The notes below the pieces were generated by a model, which worked only from the letters and a program-made list of their open reading frames with translations, was not told the origin of the DNA and searched no databases. The position numbers and the translations under genes are program-made. Positions 25,958 to 34,904 of a stretch of 60,549 nucleotides of DNA are shown here, piece by piece. The stretch comes from CBDCME01 sp965218865 (GTDB lineage Bacteria; Pseudomonadota; Alphaproteobacteria; JAAXGF01): positions 1 to 60,549 of the forward strand of contig CBDCME010000026.1 in NCBI GenBank assembly GCA_965218865.1, in the 5' to 3' direction. Numbering within the stretch: position 1 is the stretch's first letter; each line of letters starts with the position of its first letter.

Positions 25958-26950
25958 ATGCGGACGCCCTATCTTTTGTTCATGGGTGATGCCCGCGACG
26001 ATCTCGCCGCGAAGACGGCGCGCGGGATCGTCCACTGGCGTCGCCACTGGTGTGTCGGCCAGTTTCGTCTCGAGGGTTGTCGCAGCCGCTTGAACTTGCC
26101 TGAACTCACGATCGATCAGGGCGCGGCGGCCGGGGCCCGGACCTTGGTCGTCGGGGTGGCCAACGCCGGCGGCGTGATCCCCGATCACTGGGTCGAGGCC
26201 CTGGTTCGGGCCCTGGCGGCGGGCATGGATATCGCCAGCGGCATGCACAACCGCCTGACCGACATTCCGGCCCTGAGCGATGCCGCCGCGCGGTTCGGCC
26301 AGCTCCTCTTCGACGTCCGCCACCCGAAGCGGACGTTTGCCGTCGGCACCGGGGTCAAGCGCCGGGGCAAGCGCCTGCTCCCGGTTGGAACCGACTGTTC
26401 GATCGGAAAGATGTACACGGCCCTGGCGATCGAAAAGGAAATGGGCAAACGAGGAGTCGCGGCCGATTTCCGGGCCACCGGGCAAAGCGGTATTCTGATC
26501 GCCGGCGGCGGGGTCTCGGTCGATGCGGTGGTCGCCGATTTCATTTCCGGCGCCGTCGAATGGTTGAGCCCCGAAAACGACCCCGACCACTGGGACCTCA
26601 TCGAGGGCCAGGGTTCGCTGTTCCATCCCTCTTTCGCCGGTGTCAGCCTCGGTCTCCTGCACGGGGCCCAGCCGGACGCCCTGGTGCTTTGCCACGAACC
26701 CACCCGGGGCCACATGCGGGGTCTCGAGGGGCGGCCGCTGCCCGATCTCAAGGCCTGCATCGACGCCAACCTCGTGGCGGCGCGCCTGACCAACCCGGAG
26801 GCGCGCTGCGTCGGCGTCTGCGTCGATACCTCGCGCCTCGAGCCCCCGGAGGCCGGCGAGATTCTGGTGAAAATCGAAAACACGCTCGAGCTGCCCTGCG
26901 TCGATCCCGTGCGCACCGGGGTCGAGGCCATCGTGGACGCCCTGGTCTGA
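25958..26950 (+). CDS. dgcN: D-glutamate N-acetyltransferase DgcN (DUF1611)
   Basis: ATG 25958 follows a strong GGAAGGGGGAG site; the longer frame has no family similarity ahead of it. The 330-residue DUF1611 protein has an N-terminal Rossmann-like half (VGVANAGGVIPDHWVEAL at 66-83, DIASGMHNRL) and a C-terminal P-loop-type half with LPVGTDCSIGKMYTALAI at 141-158. In marine proteobacteria, DgcN acetylates D-glutamate and its partner DgcA racemises the product to N-acetyl-L-glutamate; the assignment is by family and by pairing with the next gene. DUF1611 was earlier annotated as an NAD-dependent epimerase, so the exact reaction here is inference. The stop overlaps the presumed start of dgcA. 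Confidence 0.8.
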   Translation: MRTPYLLFMGDARDDLAAKTARGIVHWRRHWCVGQFRLEGCRSRLNLPELTIDQGAAAGARTLVVGVANAGGVIPDHWVEALVRALAAGMDIASGMHNRLTDIPALSDAAARFGQLLFDVRHPKRTFAVGTGVKRRGKRLLPVGTDCSIGKMYTALAIEKEMGKRGVAADFRATGQSGILIAGGGVSVDAVVADFISGAVEWLSPENDPDHWDLIEGQGSLFHPSFAGVSLGLLHGAQPDALVLCHEPTRGHMRGLEGRPLPDLKACIDANLVAARLTNPEARCVGVCVDTSRLEPPEAGEILVKIENTLELPCVDPVRTGVEAIVDALV

Positions 26951-27927
26951 CCATTCGCCGGCTTGTCGTTCGCCCCGAAAGCTGGCCCATCCGTGGCCGC
27001 TTCACCATTGCCCGCGGGAGCAAGACGACGGCCGAGGTGGTCGTCGTCGAGATCGGCGAGGGCGATGCCGTCGGACGCGGCGAATGCGTGCCCTACAAGC
27101 GCTACGGCGAAAGCGTCGCCGGTGTCGTCGCCCGGATCGAGTCCCTGGCCCCCACGTTGCGCCACGGCATGGACCGCGACGCCCTCGCCTCGGCGCTGCC
27201 GCCCGGGGCGGCGCGCAACGCCGTCGATTGCGCGCTCTGGGACCTTGAGGCGAAGCGCAGCGGCGTCCCCGCCTGGCGCCGGGCCGGGGTATCCCCGCCG
27301 CGAGAATTGACGACCTCCGTCACCCTGAGCCTGGCCGCACCCGAGGAAATGGCAACGGCGGCGCGGGCCCTGGCCAAGTGGCCCTGGTTGAAGGTCAAGC
27401 TCGGCCCCGACGGCGCCCTGGCGCGGGTGCGCGCGGTCCACGCGGCGGCGCCCGGGGCCCGCCTGATCGTCGATGCCAACGAAGCCTGGTCGCCCGAAAT
27501 CCTGGCGAACTTGGGGCCCGAGCTGGCCACCCTGGGGGTCACCCTGATCGAGCAACCCCTGGCCGCCGGCGACGACGCTCCCCTCGCCGACCTCGATCTT
27601 CCGGTCCCCGTGTGCGCCGACGAATCGTGCCACGACACCGCCTCCCTGGCCGAACTCGCCGGCCGCTACGACGTCGTCAACATCAAGCTCGACAAGACCG
27701 GCGGTCTCACCGAGGCCCTGCGCCTCGCCCGCGCCGCCCGCGCCGCCGGCTTCGGGGTCATGGTCGGCTGCACGGTCGGAACCTCCTTGGCCATGGCCCC
27801 CGCGACCCTGATCGCCGCCGATTTCGTCGACCTCGACGGCCCCCTCCTCCTCGCCCGCGACCGCCCCCACGGAATCACCTACCGCCACGCCACCATGGCG
27901 CCGCCGTCTCCGAGGCTCTGGGGGTAG
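26947..27927 (+). CDS. dgcA: N-acetyl-D-glutamate racemase DgcA (enolase superfamily, dipeptide epimerase-like)
   Basis: Enolase-superfamily protein of 326 residues. Visible catalytic features are LKVKLGPDG (KxK base), VDANEAW, LIEQPLAAGDD and CADES for the three metal ligands, and VVNIKLDKTGGL for the opposite base. The N-terminal capping domain shows ESWPIRGRFTIARGSKTTAEV, as in L-Ala-D/L-Glu epimerases. The frame upstream of TIRRLVV has no ATG, GTG or TTG, and the family N-terminus aligns with a CTG at 26947 that overlaps the dgcN stop as CTGA. Initiation at CTG by translational coupling is the best reading; a sequencing error is the alternative. Without the dgcN context it would be called a dipeptide epimerase. 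Confidence 0.8.
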   Translation: MTIRRLVVRPESWPIRGRFTIARGSKTTAEVVVVEIGEGDAVGRGECVPYKRYGESVAGVVARIESLAPTLRHGMDRDALASALPPGAARNAVDCALWDLEAKRSGVPAWRRAGVSPPRELTTSVTLSLAAPEEMATAARALAKWPWLKVKLGPDGALARVRAVHAAAPGARLIVDANEAWSPEILANLGPELATLGVTLIEQPLAAGDDAPLADLDLPVPVCADESCHDTASLAELAGRYDVVNIKLDKTGGLTEALRLARAARAAGFGVMVGCTVGTSLAMAPATLIAADFVDLDGPLLLARDRPHGITYRHATMAPPSPRLWG

Positions 27928-27983
27928 GCGGACGGCGCGAGGCATCGTGTATCGCGCCGGATCGAGGTCCGATTCCGTGGATT

Positions 27984-28093
27984 CTAATTTCCCGCGGACG
28001 GCAAAAATCCCTTGTTTTTCAAGTTCGCGAAATATTGTTCTTGGCTCATCGGGCACTGGGCAAGCTGTCGGGTTTGAGGTGGCGGCCGGGTAG
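27984..28093 (-). pseudogene. Small conserved gene, 3' exon beyond the group II intron
   Basis: Minus-strand codons after the intron read RPPPQTRQLAQCPMSQEQYF and then ANLKNKGFLPSAGN before TAG 27984-27986. They continue in frame from the 5' exon at 30112-30283 (...GHDFIPGNLKI) if the intron is removed between them. The joined tail looks like a single conserved small protein. I do not know its function. Confidence 0.45.
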
Positions 28094-28124
28094 GCGGGGG
28101 CATTGCTGCGCCCCGCCCCCCACA

Positions 28125-28158
28125 GAGCCGAGCGTGCGCGATTGACGCACTCGGTTCC
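28125..28158 (-). ncRNA. Group II intron domain V
   Basis: On the minus strand GAACCGAGTGCG and CGCACGCTCGGCTC form the 34-nt hairpin characteristic of domain V, with the internal bulge at the expected position. It is the catalytic core of the ribozyme and lies just after the maturase stop codon. Confidence 0.75.
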
Positions 28159-28175
28159 TCACCTGACAGGTTCGC

Positions 28176-29417
28176 TCACGAAGGTTGCCATGAGCGCACG
28201 AACTTGACCGACGGCAGGGGGTAGCGCTTGAGAATCTCGTTCATCCGGTCCCAGGTCAGGCACCTGCGACGGCTGCGGCGTGCAAGCCACTTCCGCCATG
28301 TGCGTGCGACCTGGTAGCGGAACCACTCCAGACGTTTGCCGTTTCCCGTCAGACCATAGTATGCGTAGTGGCCCCGGATCGCCCGAACGAGGTAGTCATG
28401 CTGCGCCTTGATCGGCAGGTGCCGGTTGCTCTTGCACCAGTCCTGCACCGATTTCAGCGCGCGGGCGAAGCGGCCTTTCGCCGTGATTTGGCGAACGACG
28501 TCCTTGCCTCGCAGCGACCGCCCCCAGACGTGGGTGAAGCCGAGGAAGTCGAACGTCGTGGCCGATGCCATCCAGTGACGCCCGTAGGGACGCCTCCGGC
28601 GGAAGTCCACATAGCGCGTCTTGGCCTCATGGAGCGTGAGCCCGTATCGACCGAGACGTTTGCCCAGCACGTCAAGCAGCCGCTTGCCGCTCTGGCGGTC
28701 TTCGAGGGCGACGACAAAGTCATCGGCGAATCTCACCAACTGGCAGTTGCCGCGCAGGCGCGGCCTCACCTCGTCCTCGAACCACTTGTCCAGCACATGG
28801 TGCAGGAAAATGTTGGAGAGAGTCGGCGAGATCACCCCACCTTGGGGAGTGCCAGCGACCGGCCTGTGCAGGGTGCCCTCTTCGAGCACCCCTGCCTTCA
28901 GCCATTTGTCGATCATGCGCCTTACGACGCCGTCCTTGATCCGCAGGTCGAGGAATGACCGCAGGTGAGTATGCGAGATCGAGTCGAAGTAGGATTTCAA
29001 ATCCGCGTCTATCACCCACCGTTGGCGCTGCTCGATGATACCCGCGCGCAGTACGTTGAGGGCATCGTGAGCCGACCGCTTGGGCCGGAAGCCGTACGAG
29101 CACGGCAGAAAATCCGCCTCGTAAATTGGCTCCAGCAGCATCAGGATTGCCCGCTGCGCCACCTTGTCTTCGAACGTCGGAATGCCGAGAGGGCGTTTCG
29201 TGCCGTCCGCCTTGGGGATGTAGTGGCGTCGCACCGGCGGCGCAAAGTAACGACCCGACTTCATCCGGTCCTGGAGGTCATCGAGATTGGCCTCAAGGTC
29301 CTTCTCGTAGTCGGCAGCCGTCACGCCGTCGATGCCCGTCGCCCCATCCTTGCGCGTGCGGCGGTACGCTTCACGCATCCACTCGCCGTCGATGAGGTGG
29401 TGCAGGGACGTGAACAC
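28176..29417 (-). CDS. Group II intron reverse transcriptase/maturase
   Basis: The protein copies intron RNA during retrohoming and assists splicing. Reverse-transcriptase blocks are clear: GATGIDGVTAADY, the fingers IPKADGTKRPLGIPTFEDKV, YGFRPKRSAHDAL, VIDADLKSYFDSI, AGTPQGGVISPTLSNIFLH and the catalytic LVRFADDFVV. A C-terminal maturase X region with GHYAYYGLTGN and a terminal LPSVKFVRSW follow. The frame is open upstream of the GTG at 29417 (EETLSSTNTFTKQQWIAEQA, the usual N-terminus) but no ATG is present before an upstream stop. The ORF either starts at the GTG, about 27 residues short, or has lost its native start. Similarity is to intron-encoded proteins lacking an HNH endonuclease domain. 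Confidence 0.88.
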   Translation of the reverse strand: MFTSLHHLIDGEWMREAYRRTRKDGATGIDGVTAADYEKDLEANLDDLQDRMKSGRYFAPPVRRHYIPKADGTKRPLGIPTFEDKVAQRAILMLLEPIYEADFLPCSYGFRPKRSAHDALNVLRAGIIEQRQRWVIDADLKSYFDSISHTHLRSFLDLRIKDGVVRRMIDKWLKAGVLEEGTLHRPVAGTPQGGVISPTLSNIFLHHVLDKWFEDEVRPRLRGNCQLVRFADDFVVALEDRQSGKRLLDVLGKRLGRYGLTLHEAKTRYVDFRRRRPYGRHWMASATTFDFLGFTHVWGRSLRGKDVVRQITAKGRFARALKSVQDWCKSNRHLPIKAQHDYLVRAIRGHYAYYGLTGNGKRLEWFRYQVARTWRKWLARRSRRRCLTWDRMNEILKRYPLPSVKFVRSWQPS

Positions 29418-30111
29418 CCGATCCGGATGCTCCCTCGCCTGTTCGGCTATCCACTGCTGTTTCGTGAACGTGTTGGTGGAACTCAGGGTTTCCTCCAGCG
29501 TTTCCCATCAGTGGCTCTGTTCAGATGACGCCCCGCTTCCCTCCAGCGGGTCCCGATGGCCACGGTTCCCCGCCTTCAGCGGTACTATCAGGACGCTACG
29601 ACTTCCTGCTCTCGCGTGTCCTTCGGCTTATTGGTTTCGCCAGCCGGCTCCGTGGGTGCCTGTCGGGGTCCGTGTCCGCTTTGAGCGCTCCCGCTGCCGT
29701 GCAGGCCCGGCGACGGACCGGGGTCTGGATTTTTCTTGCTGGCAATCCCCTTTCCAGCGGTCTTGCCCGCGGGCAAGAGCAGGATCTCCCAGGTTCCCTG
29801 GCGACCCATCCCGTGACTTTGCGCCGGTCTACGACCCCGGACGACCCGTTGCGCCTCGCCAGTAACGGCGCTTCCGGTGCTGCCCCCACACGATTAACAA
29901 TGAAGGCGTCGTCGCTTCACCGATTTCGAGGCTTCCTCCGCCGCTTCATCACCTGCTGTCTACGCTTCACGACGGGCGTTACCGCACGCCATGCAAGACT
30001 CGCTTCCGGCTGGCGGGCTGCGCCTTTGCCGGGCGGGAGTCGAACCCGCTGGATCGCTACGAGAGGTTTCAGTTCATGGCATCCTCCTCTCCAGGGCTTA
30101 GCCTGGCGCAA

Positions 30112-30283
30112 TAATCTTCAGGTTGCCGGGAATGAAATCGTGGCCCACCTCTCTGGAACTCCTCCGAAGCCCGAAACTGACAACGAGTGTGCCCCGATAA
30201 CGGATATTTACGATATCGTGTTTCCGGCCTGTCTCCGGCTCAACGCCGAATTTCTTGGCGATTTTCTCGCCGTCAGCTGAGCA
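30112..30283 (-). pseudogene. Small conserved gene, 5' exon ahead of the group II intron
   Basis: Minus-strand codons read ADGEKIAKKFGVEPETG, then RYRGTLVVSFGLRRSSREVG and HDFIPGNLKI up to the intron. Translation upstream reaches TGA without a start codon, close to the end of the truncated IS256-like sequence, so the true 5' end is missing or frameshifted. With the 3' exon at 27984-28093 it forms one interrupted gene. Family unknown to me. Confidence 0.4.
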
Positions 30284-30349
30284 TCGGGATTCGCGTCACG
30301 TATGTGTTGATTGAGAACGAGCTAATGTCAAAAGTTGGTGACGGGGGTT

Positions 30350-31305
30350 TTAGGCGGCGCGGTCGGTTAGCTTTTCTCCATCCTTGAATGTGACACCCTG
30401 GATGATCTCGGCGAGCCGCTGGGAGCCGTTGAGGCGGCGCCGTTTTTTGCTCGCCGATTGGCAGAGTTTGAAGACCATCATGAGGGCCGTTTTACGGCTG
30501 AGGCAGCCTTTGGTCCTGGCGGTTCGAAGGCGCACCGTGGCGAAGGTGCTTTCGATCGGATTGGTGGTTCGCAAGTGCTTCCAGTGCTCGGCCGGGAAGT
30601 CGTAGAAGGTGAGCAACTCCACCCGGTTCTTGGCCAGGCAGGCGACGGCCTTGTCGTACTTGGGACCGAAGATTTCCACGAAGAAGTCGAAGGCTTTCTC
30701 GGCCTCGTCCTTGGTTTCGGCCATCCAGATGTCCTGCAAGCGCTTCTTGACCTTGGGCTGGACGGACTTCGGCAGCTTGTTCAGCACATTGGCCGTTTTA
30801 TGGACCCAGCAACGCTGCTCGCGCACGCTTCCGTAGACCTCGCGCAGGGCCTTACAGAACCCAAGGGCGCCGTCGCCAGTGGCCAGTTCGGGCGGAATCA
30901 CGAGGCCCCGCTTCTTGAGGTCGAGAAGCAGTTCGCGCCAGGATTGGGCACTTTCGCGATAACCGTCGTCGATGGCCAATACTTCCTTGCGGCCCCTATC
31001 GTCGGCGCCGATGATGACCAGAATGCATTGGCGATCTTTGTCCAGGCGCGGCTGGAAATAGATGCCGTCAGCCCAGAAATAGACGTAGCGCTTGGCGGAC
31101 AAGTCCCGCCCTTGCCAGCGCTCCAGCTCCTCTTGCCAGACCTTCTTGAGACGCACGATGGTGTTGGCCGAAAGGCCCGGCGCGTCCGCACCCACGAGCG
31201 CTGCCAGGGCGTCGGAAAAATCACCCGTGGAGATGCCTTTGAGATAAAGCCAGGGCAACAGTTCCTCGACAGATTTGGCAAGCTCACATATCCCAAACGT
31301 TCATC
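30350..31305 (-). pseudogene. IS256-type transposase, second lineage, 5'-truncated
   Basis: The visible 302-codon frame from 31258 begins MPWLYLKGISTGDFSDAL; in-frame sequence continues upstream (ELAKSVEELLP) to 31305, where the complete IS256-type element begins. The three acidic residues are present (YVYFWADGIYFQ, LATGDGALGFC, TTNPIESTFATVR). It is missing roughly the first 90-100 residues of a normal protein of about 400 and is only distantly related to the complete copy next to it. The far end at about 30325-30349 (CAAAAGTTGGTGACGGGGG) may be its own terminus. It is not functional alone. Confidence 0.75.
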
Positions 31306-32767
31306 GGCAATGTCCCGGCTGATGTTGAAAAAGTGAGGTAGGCGTCATTCGCCTGGAACCGTTAGGCTCTGGGTGTTGAATCCATCAAGGAGAACGACGC
31401 CATGACCAAGACTACACGGAACAGCCGCCTTTCGAAACTGTTGGAGATCCCGCTTCCGCTGTTGCCGCCGGCCTTGCCGGAGGCTTTTGATGATCTGCGC
31501 ATGAGCGTGGATCGCTTTTGCCTGTTGGCCGGGGTGGAGACCCTGGGCGAGATGCTGGACGAGGATAGCGAGGTGCTCTGCGGAGCGCGCCACGCCCGCA
31601 CGGCCGAGCGGCAGGGCCATCGCTGGGGGACAACCCAGAGCGAGATTGCCTATCACGGGGGCAAGGTGAAGCTGACGCGCCCGCGGGTGCGCGATCTTGC
31701 GGGCAAGGAGATGAGCTTGCCGAGCTGGGAGTTGCTCTCGGACCCGGCGCTTTTGCAGTCCTGGGCGATGAACATCATGCTGCTTACGGTTTCGACCCGC
31801 AAGTACGCGCGCGCCGTGCGCCTGCCCGGCGAGGCCAGCGGCGACTTGCCGGCACGCGCGGGCGATGCGACCTCGAAGTCCGCGGTCTCGCGGCGCTTCG
31901 TGGCCATGACGCGCAAGAAGCTGAAGGCCTTCCTGGCCAGCGACCTTTCGGATCTCGATCTCCTGGTCATCCAGATCGACGGGCTGCACGTCGGCGATCA
32001 CGTGTTGCTGGCAGCTATTGGCATCGACGGCGCGGGCGAGAAGCATGTTCTAGGCCTGGCCGAAGGTGCCACGGAGAATGCCGCCACGGTGCAGGCGCTG
32101 CTCGACAACCTGACCGCCCGCGGCCTCGACCCGGAAGTGCCCCGGCTCTTCATCGTCGACGGCGCCAAGGCGCTCTCCAAGGCGATCAAGCGGACCTTCG
32201 GGCCGGTGGCCGCCCTCCAGCGCTGCCAGGTCCACAAGGGCCGCAACATCATCGAGCGCCTCGACGAAAGCCTTCATGCCGGCGTCAAGAAGGCGCTCAG
32301 GCAAGCCTGGGACCAAGACGATGCCGAGAAAGCCGAACGCCTCATGAAGAACCTGGCGCGCCGCCTGGAGACCGAGGCCCCCGGCGTTTCGGCTTCCATC
32401 CTGGAGGGCCTGGATGAGATCCTCACCGTGATCCGCTTGGGCCTGCCGCCCAAGCTCAGGCGCTCCTTGGCCTGCACCAACGCCATCGAGAATGCCTTGG
32501 GAACGGTCAGGATGGTGCAGCACAATGTCAAGCGCTGGCGCAACGCCGAGATGGCCTTGCGATGGACCGCCGCCGGCCTCCTGGAAGCCCAAAAGACCTC
32601 CGTCGCCTCAAGGCCTACCGGCAACTCCCCATCCTCAGAGCTGCCCTCGAGGATCACGTGAAAAAGGCAAAAGCGAAAAGCGCCATTGAAACCATCAAAG
32701 AGGCCGCCTAGCCTCGAAGCCCAACCATGCCTGCCTCGCCTTTTTCAACAGAGCATGGGACATCGCC
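31306..32767 (+). mobile_element. IS256-type insertion sequence, copy 2
   Basis: Same 1,462-bp element as 3540-5001 in inverse orientation, beginning GGCAATGTCCC and ending GGGACATCGCC. The nine bases on either side (left ACGTTCATC, right AAATTCACG) do not match, so unlike copy 1 there is no target duplication. One flank was probably deleted or rearranged; the left flank is the truncated second IS256-like transposase. Confidence 0.88.
31402..32661 (+). CDS. IS256-family transposase (copy 2)
   Basis: The 419-residue transposase is nearly identical to that at 3646-4905, with Ala replacing Val in WRNAEMALRW. DDE residues lie in QIDGLHVGDH, FIVDGAKALS and TNAIENALG. The start ATG follows AAGGAG by 10 bases. 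The intact frame and ends suggest that this copy could still supply transposase, including for copy 1. Confidence 0.92.
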   Translation: MTKTTRNSRLSKLLEIPLPLLPPALPEAFDDLRMSVDRFCLLAGVETLGEMLDEDSEVLCGARHARTAERQGHRWGTTQSEIAYHGGKVKLTRPRVRDLAGKEMSLPSWELLSDPALLQSWAMNIMLLTVSTRKYARAVRLPGEASGDLPARAGDATSKSAVSRRFVAMTRKKLKAFLASDLSDLDLLVIQIDGLHVGDHVLLAAIGIDGAGEKHVLGLAEGATENAATVQALLDNLTARGLDPEVPRLFIVDGAKALSKAIKRTFGPVAALQRCQVHKGRNIIERLDESLHAGVKKALRQAWDQDDAEKAERLMKNLARRLETEAPGVSASILEGLDEILTVIRLGLPPKLRRSLACTNAIENALGTVRMVQHNVKRWRNAEMALRWTAAGLLEAQKTSVASRPTGNSPSSELPSRIT

Positions 32768-33058
32768 AAATTCACGTCCATCGCACAATTAGCGACTCGT
32801 TGCGTCGATAACATCCGCGATGTTGATATTTCCCCCCTTGCACCGAGGATTCGAATTTCCGCGTCTCCGAATACGGTCCGAGTTGGGTCGCAAGCGTTAG
32901 AAAATCCGGTCGGGAAAACGCGTCGGCTTTCCGGCGAAATGCGGCATAGCCAACAAATTGTGATAATCGTCATTTCGGAAATGCCATCTGGCAGCTAATT
33001 TCTCGATTTTTCTCGCGGGCTGGCGTGAAATCGTTTCGGCGGCCCGTCGGCGAGCGAA
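32768..33058. other. Gap without a recognised gene
   Basis: About 290 bp between the IS256-type element and a small minus-strand gene. I see no reading frame with family similarity, no repeat shared with other gaps, and no terminator. Confidence 0.4.
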
Positions 33059-33367
33059 TTATCGCGTGCCCCGGGGCGGCTCGACTTGGAGGCGGACTTT
33101 TTCGAATTCGGCGCTGAGGGAGGTGAAGAGCTTGGCCAATTCATCGGACGTCCAGGCGGCGCCGACGATCAATTGGGCGGCGGCGTGCATGGCCTCGAGG
33201 ACGGTCTGGTTCATGGTGCGGTCCGCCAGGTCACCCGGGTAGGCCGGCGCCGCGTAAAGGTGGCGCGCGCACTCGGCAACCGCCGCCAGGTGAACGTCCC
33301 GGTCCTCGCCGGCGACCATGGCGTTCCGCCGATAATATTCCGCGAGCGTGGGCATTGACGGTTCCAT
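33059..33367 (-). CDS. Hypothetical protein
   Basis: ATG 33367 opens 102 codons beginning MEPSMPTLAEYYRRNAM; an alternative ATG lies at 33355. The product is mostly helical and Ala-rich with no signal peptide, membrane segment or Cys, ending in VRLQVEPPRGTR. Composition and codon use fit a real high-GC gene. A second frame starts at ATG 33527 (MANNLTAREAARFFVNEAER) and reads naturally for about 50 codons, up to the point where this gene begins. The two may be neighbouring genes with an indel near 33375. I do not recognise either. Confidence 0.45.
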   Translation of the reverse strand: MEPSMPTLAEYYRRNAMVAGEDRDVHLAAVAECARHLYAAPAYPGDLADRTMNQTVLEAMHAAAQLIVGAAWTSDELAKLFTSLSAEFEKVRLQVEPPRGTR

Positions 33368-33374
33368 GACTCAT

Positions 33375-33527
33375 GATGGCCGCGGATTTTAGCGACCCGT
33401 CCTTGAGCATGTTGGCGACCAGCCGCCAGGCCTGAACCAGCAGTCTTTCCTGGGCGTCCCCGGCCGAACGCTCGGCTTCGTTTACGAAAAATCGGGCCGC
33501 TTCGCGCGCGGTCAAGTTATTCGCCAT
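33375..33527 (-). CDS. Hypothetical protein (short, possibly frameshifted)
   Basis: ATG 33527 opens MANNLTAREAARFFVNEAER and continues through LVQAWRLVANMLKDGSLKSAAIM. The sequence stays protein-like to about 33375. Beyond that the open frame runs on to 33231 but becomes Arg/Gly-rich and looks non-coding, while the overlapping gene at 33367 takes over. The end given here is therefore where coding character fades, not a stop codon. The function is unknown. Confidence 0.3.
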
Positions 33528-33611
33528 GCCGCGGTGGGATGGCTTGCCTGCGACGCGCCTGGTCGCGGTCGTCTCCGCGGCCTGGGAATGAGGGATGGTT
33601 TGGGTCGGAAA

Positions 33612-34589
33612 ACGGGGGCGGCGCCGGACAAGGTGCGCAGGGCCTGGTAATTTCTTTCCCGCAGGGGCGTCGAGGCTTCTGCGAGCAGCGTGGCGAGGAC
33701 GGTCCTCCCGATTCCGGGCATGGAAAGCAGGATGTCCACGTCGCGCTGCTCGGATTTCTGCCCCGAGGCGCTGTCCTGTTGATCGGCGATGTGTCGGCAG
33801 AGGCCGTCGATGCGGCTTCGGGCCTGCTTGACCTGGCGGTTGACCAGGCGCAAACGCTCGGCCAGGGAACCGATATGAGCGCAAGCGGCGGCGATAGTTC
33901 CCGGCGCGACGGTGAGCGGCTTTTGGCGCAAGAGGCGCAACACTTCAGGCGCGTCGATTTTGCGGATGCGGTGGGTTTTCAGCAGCTTGGCAACGGTATT
34001 GGTCCGGATGCGCCGCGCCTTCTCGGGAGTGGGCGCCTTCTTCCACAGGGCGAGAAACCACTCGCTGGCGACATCGTCGCTGACCTCCAAGGCCTGGGGA
34101 TAATAGCGTCTCAACTGTTCGCGCAGGTGGTTGGCGAGGCGCACGCGCTCCTGGCCGAGGTCCTCGGCCCAGGCGCGAATATTCGCGCAGTTCGATGATG
34201 GCGGGAGCATCGGCCTTCAAGCGACGAAAGCAATGGCCGTCGGTGCGCAAGGAATCGCCGAGGACATGGGCGTCGCGGCGGTCGTCCTTGGCGCCGGCGA
34301 CGGTGAAACGATCGCGAAAGCGGTCGAGCTGCTTGGGGTTGATACTGTGAATGGCGAAACCCCGCTCCAGCAAGGTATCGACGACCGCCCCATGCGGGAC
34401 CTCGATGGAGACGGCAATCCTCTCCGGCACACTGCCACTCTTTTTCGTCAGCCACGCGCACAACTCGGCCATCCCTTCCCCGCTGTGGGCGAACGACCTT
34501 TCAACGACGATGACGCCGTTACCATCAAGAAGGCAAACCTGGTGCCTCTCGGTCGCCCAGTCAATGCCAGCAAACCAATCAAAGTTCAT
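33612..34589 (-). pseudogene. IS110-family transposase, truncated and frameshifted (copy 1)
   Basis: From ATG 34589 (MNFDWFAGIDWATERHQVC) the N-terminal RuvC-like domain carries the DEDD acids: Asp9 in GIDW, Glu in SIEVPHG, and two Asp in AKDDRRDAHVLGD. The frame shifts by one base near 34170 (at the codons after LREYSR) and resumes with WAEDLGQERVRLANHL. The sequence then ends after LRTLSGAAPV, before the Ser-containing TRRSGK region that is seen in copy 2 and required for strand transfer in this family. It is therefore inactive regardless of the frameshift. Confidence 0.85.
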
Positions 34590-34890
34590 CGCCTTTCTCC
34601 TCTCTTGCCTCGGACCGCCGCGACGCCGAACATTCCCTGTACTGGCGCTCGCAGGCGCAACTCCCCACCGGCTGTCCGCCGCGGCCGTCCCTCCGGGGCA
34701 CGCGTCCCCCCCAGGTGCTCGAAACACAGGGAGCAATGGGTCGCTCCCAGAAGGCTCGTCCGATCCGAAAAAATGACCCGATCAGATCTTCAGCTGACCG
34801 CATTTTGTGGATAACGCTCCGCGTTACCCACAAAACAACAACCACATCAACTTTCTATGTTCGAGTGGTCAACTTAAATGGTACAGGGGA
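33612..34890 (-). mobile_element. IS110-type element, copy 1, truncated
   Basis: Matches the element at 48297-49898 from 33612 to its outer end near 34890 (ACTTAAATGGTACAGGGGA), but the part coding for the transposase C-terminus and the inner end are missing. The break is at AACGGGGGCGGCGCC. The outer end adjoins the low-GC gene at 34905. Confidence 0.8.
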
Positions 34891-34904
34891 GAAAGGAGTT
34901 GGCG

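Larger units (their letters stand above)
28093..30111 (-). mobile_element. Group II intron
   Basis: The minus-strand intron is about 2.0 kb. Its 5' end is near 30111 (TTGCGCCAGGC, close to the GUGCG consensus), followed by roughly 700 bases of domain I-IV structure, the reverse transcriptase gene, domain V at 28125-28158, a short GC-rich domain VI, and a 3' end near 28093 (...CCTAC). Exon ends were inferred from restoration of a reading frame across the junction, so each boundary could be off by one or two bases. A T-arm-like GGTTCGACTCCCGCCC at about 30031-30050 is intron structure, not a tRNA. Confidence 0.75.

Noticed and set aside
26185..28056. A 623-codon minus-strand frame over dgcN-dgcA
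   Set aside because: Gly/Arg-rich translation without motifs, opposite two recognised genes with intact catalytic residues.
30031..30050. T-arm-like GGTTCGACTCCCGCCC on the minus strand suggesting a tRNA
   Set aside because: No acceptor or anticodon arms fit around it; it is part of the group II intron leader, where such sequences are common.
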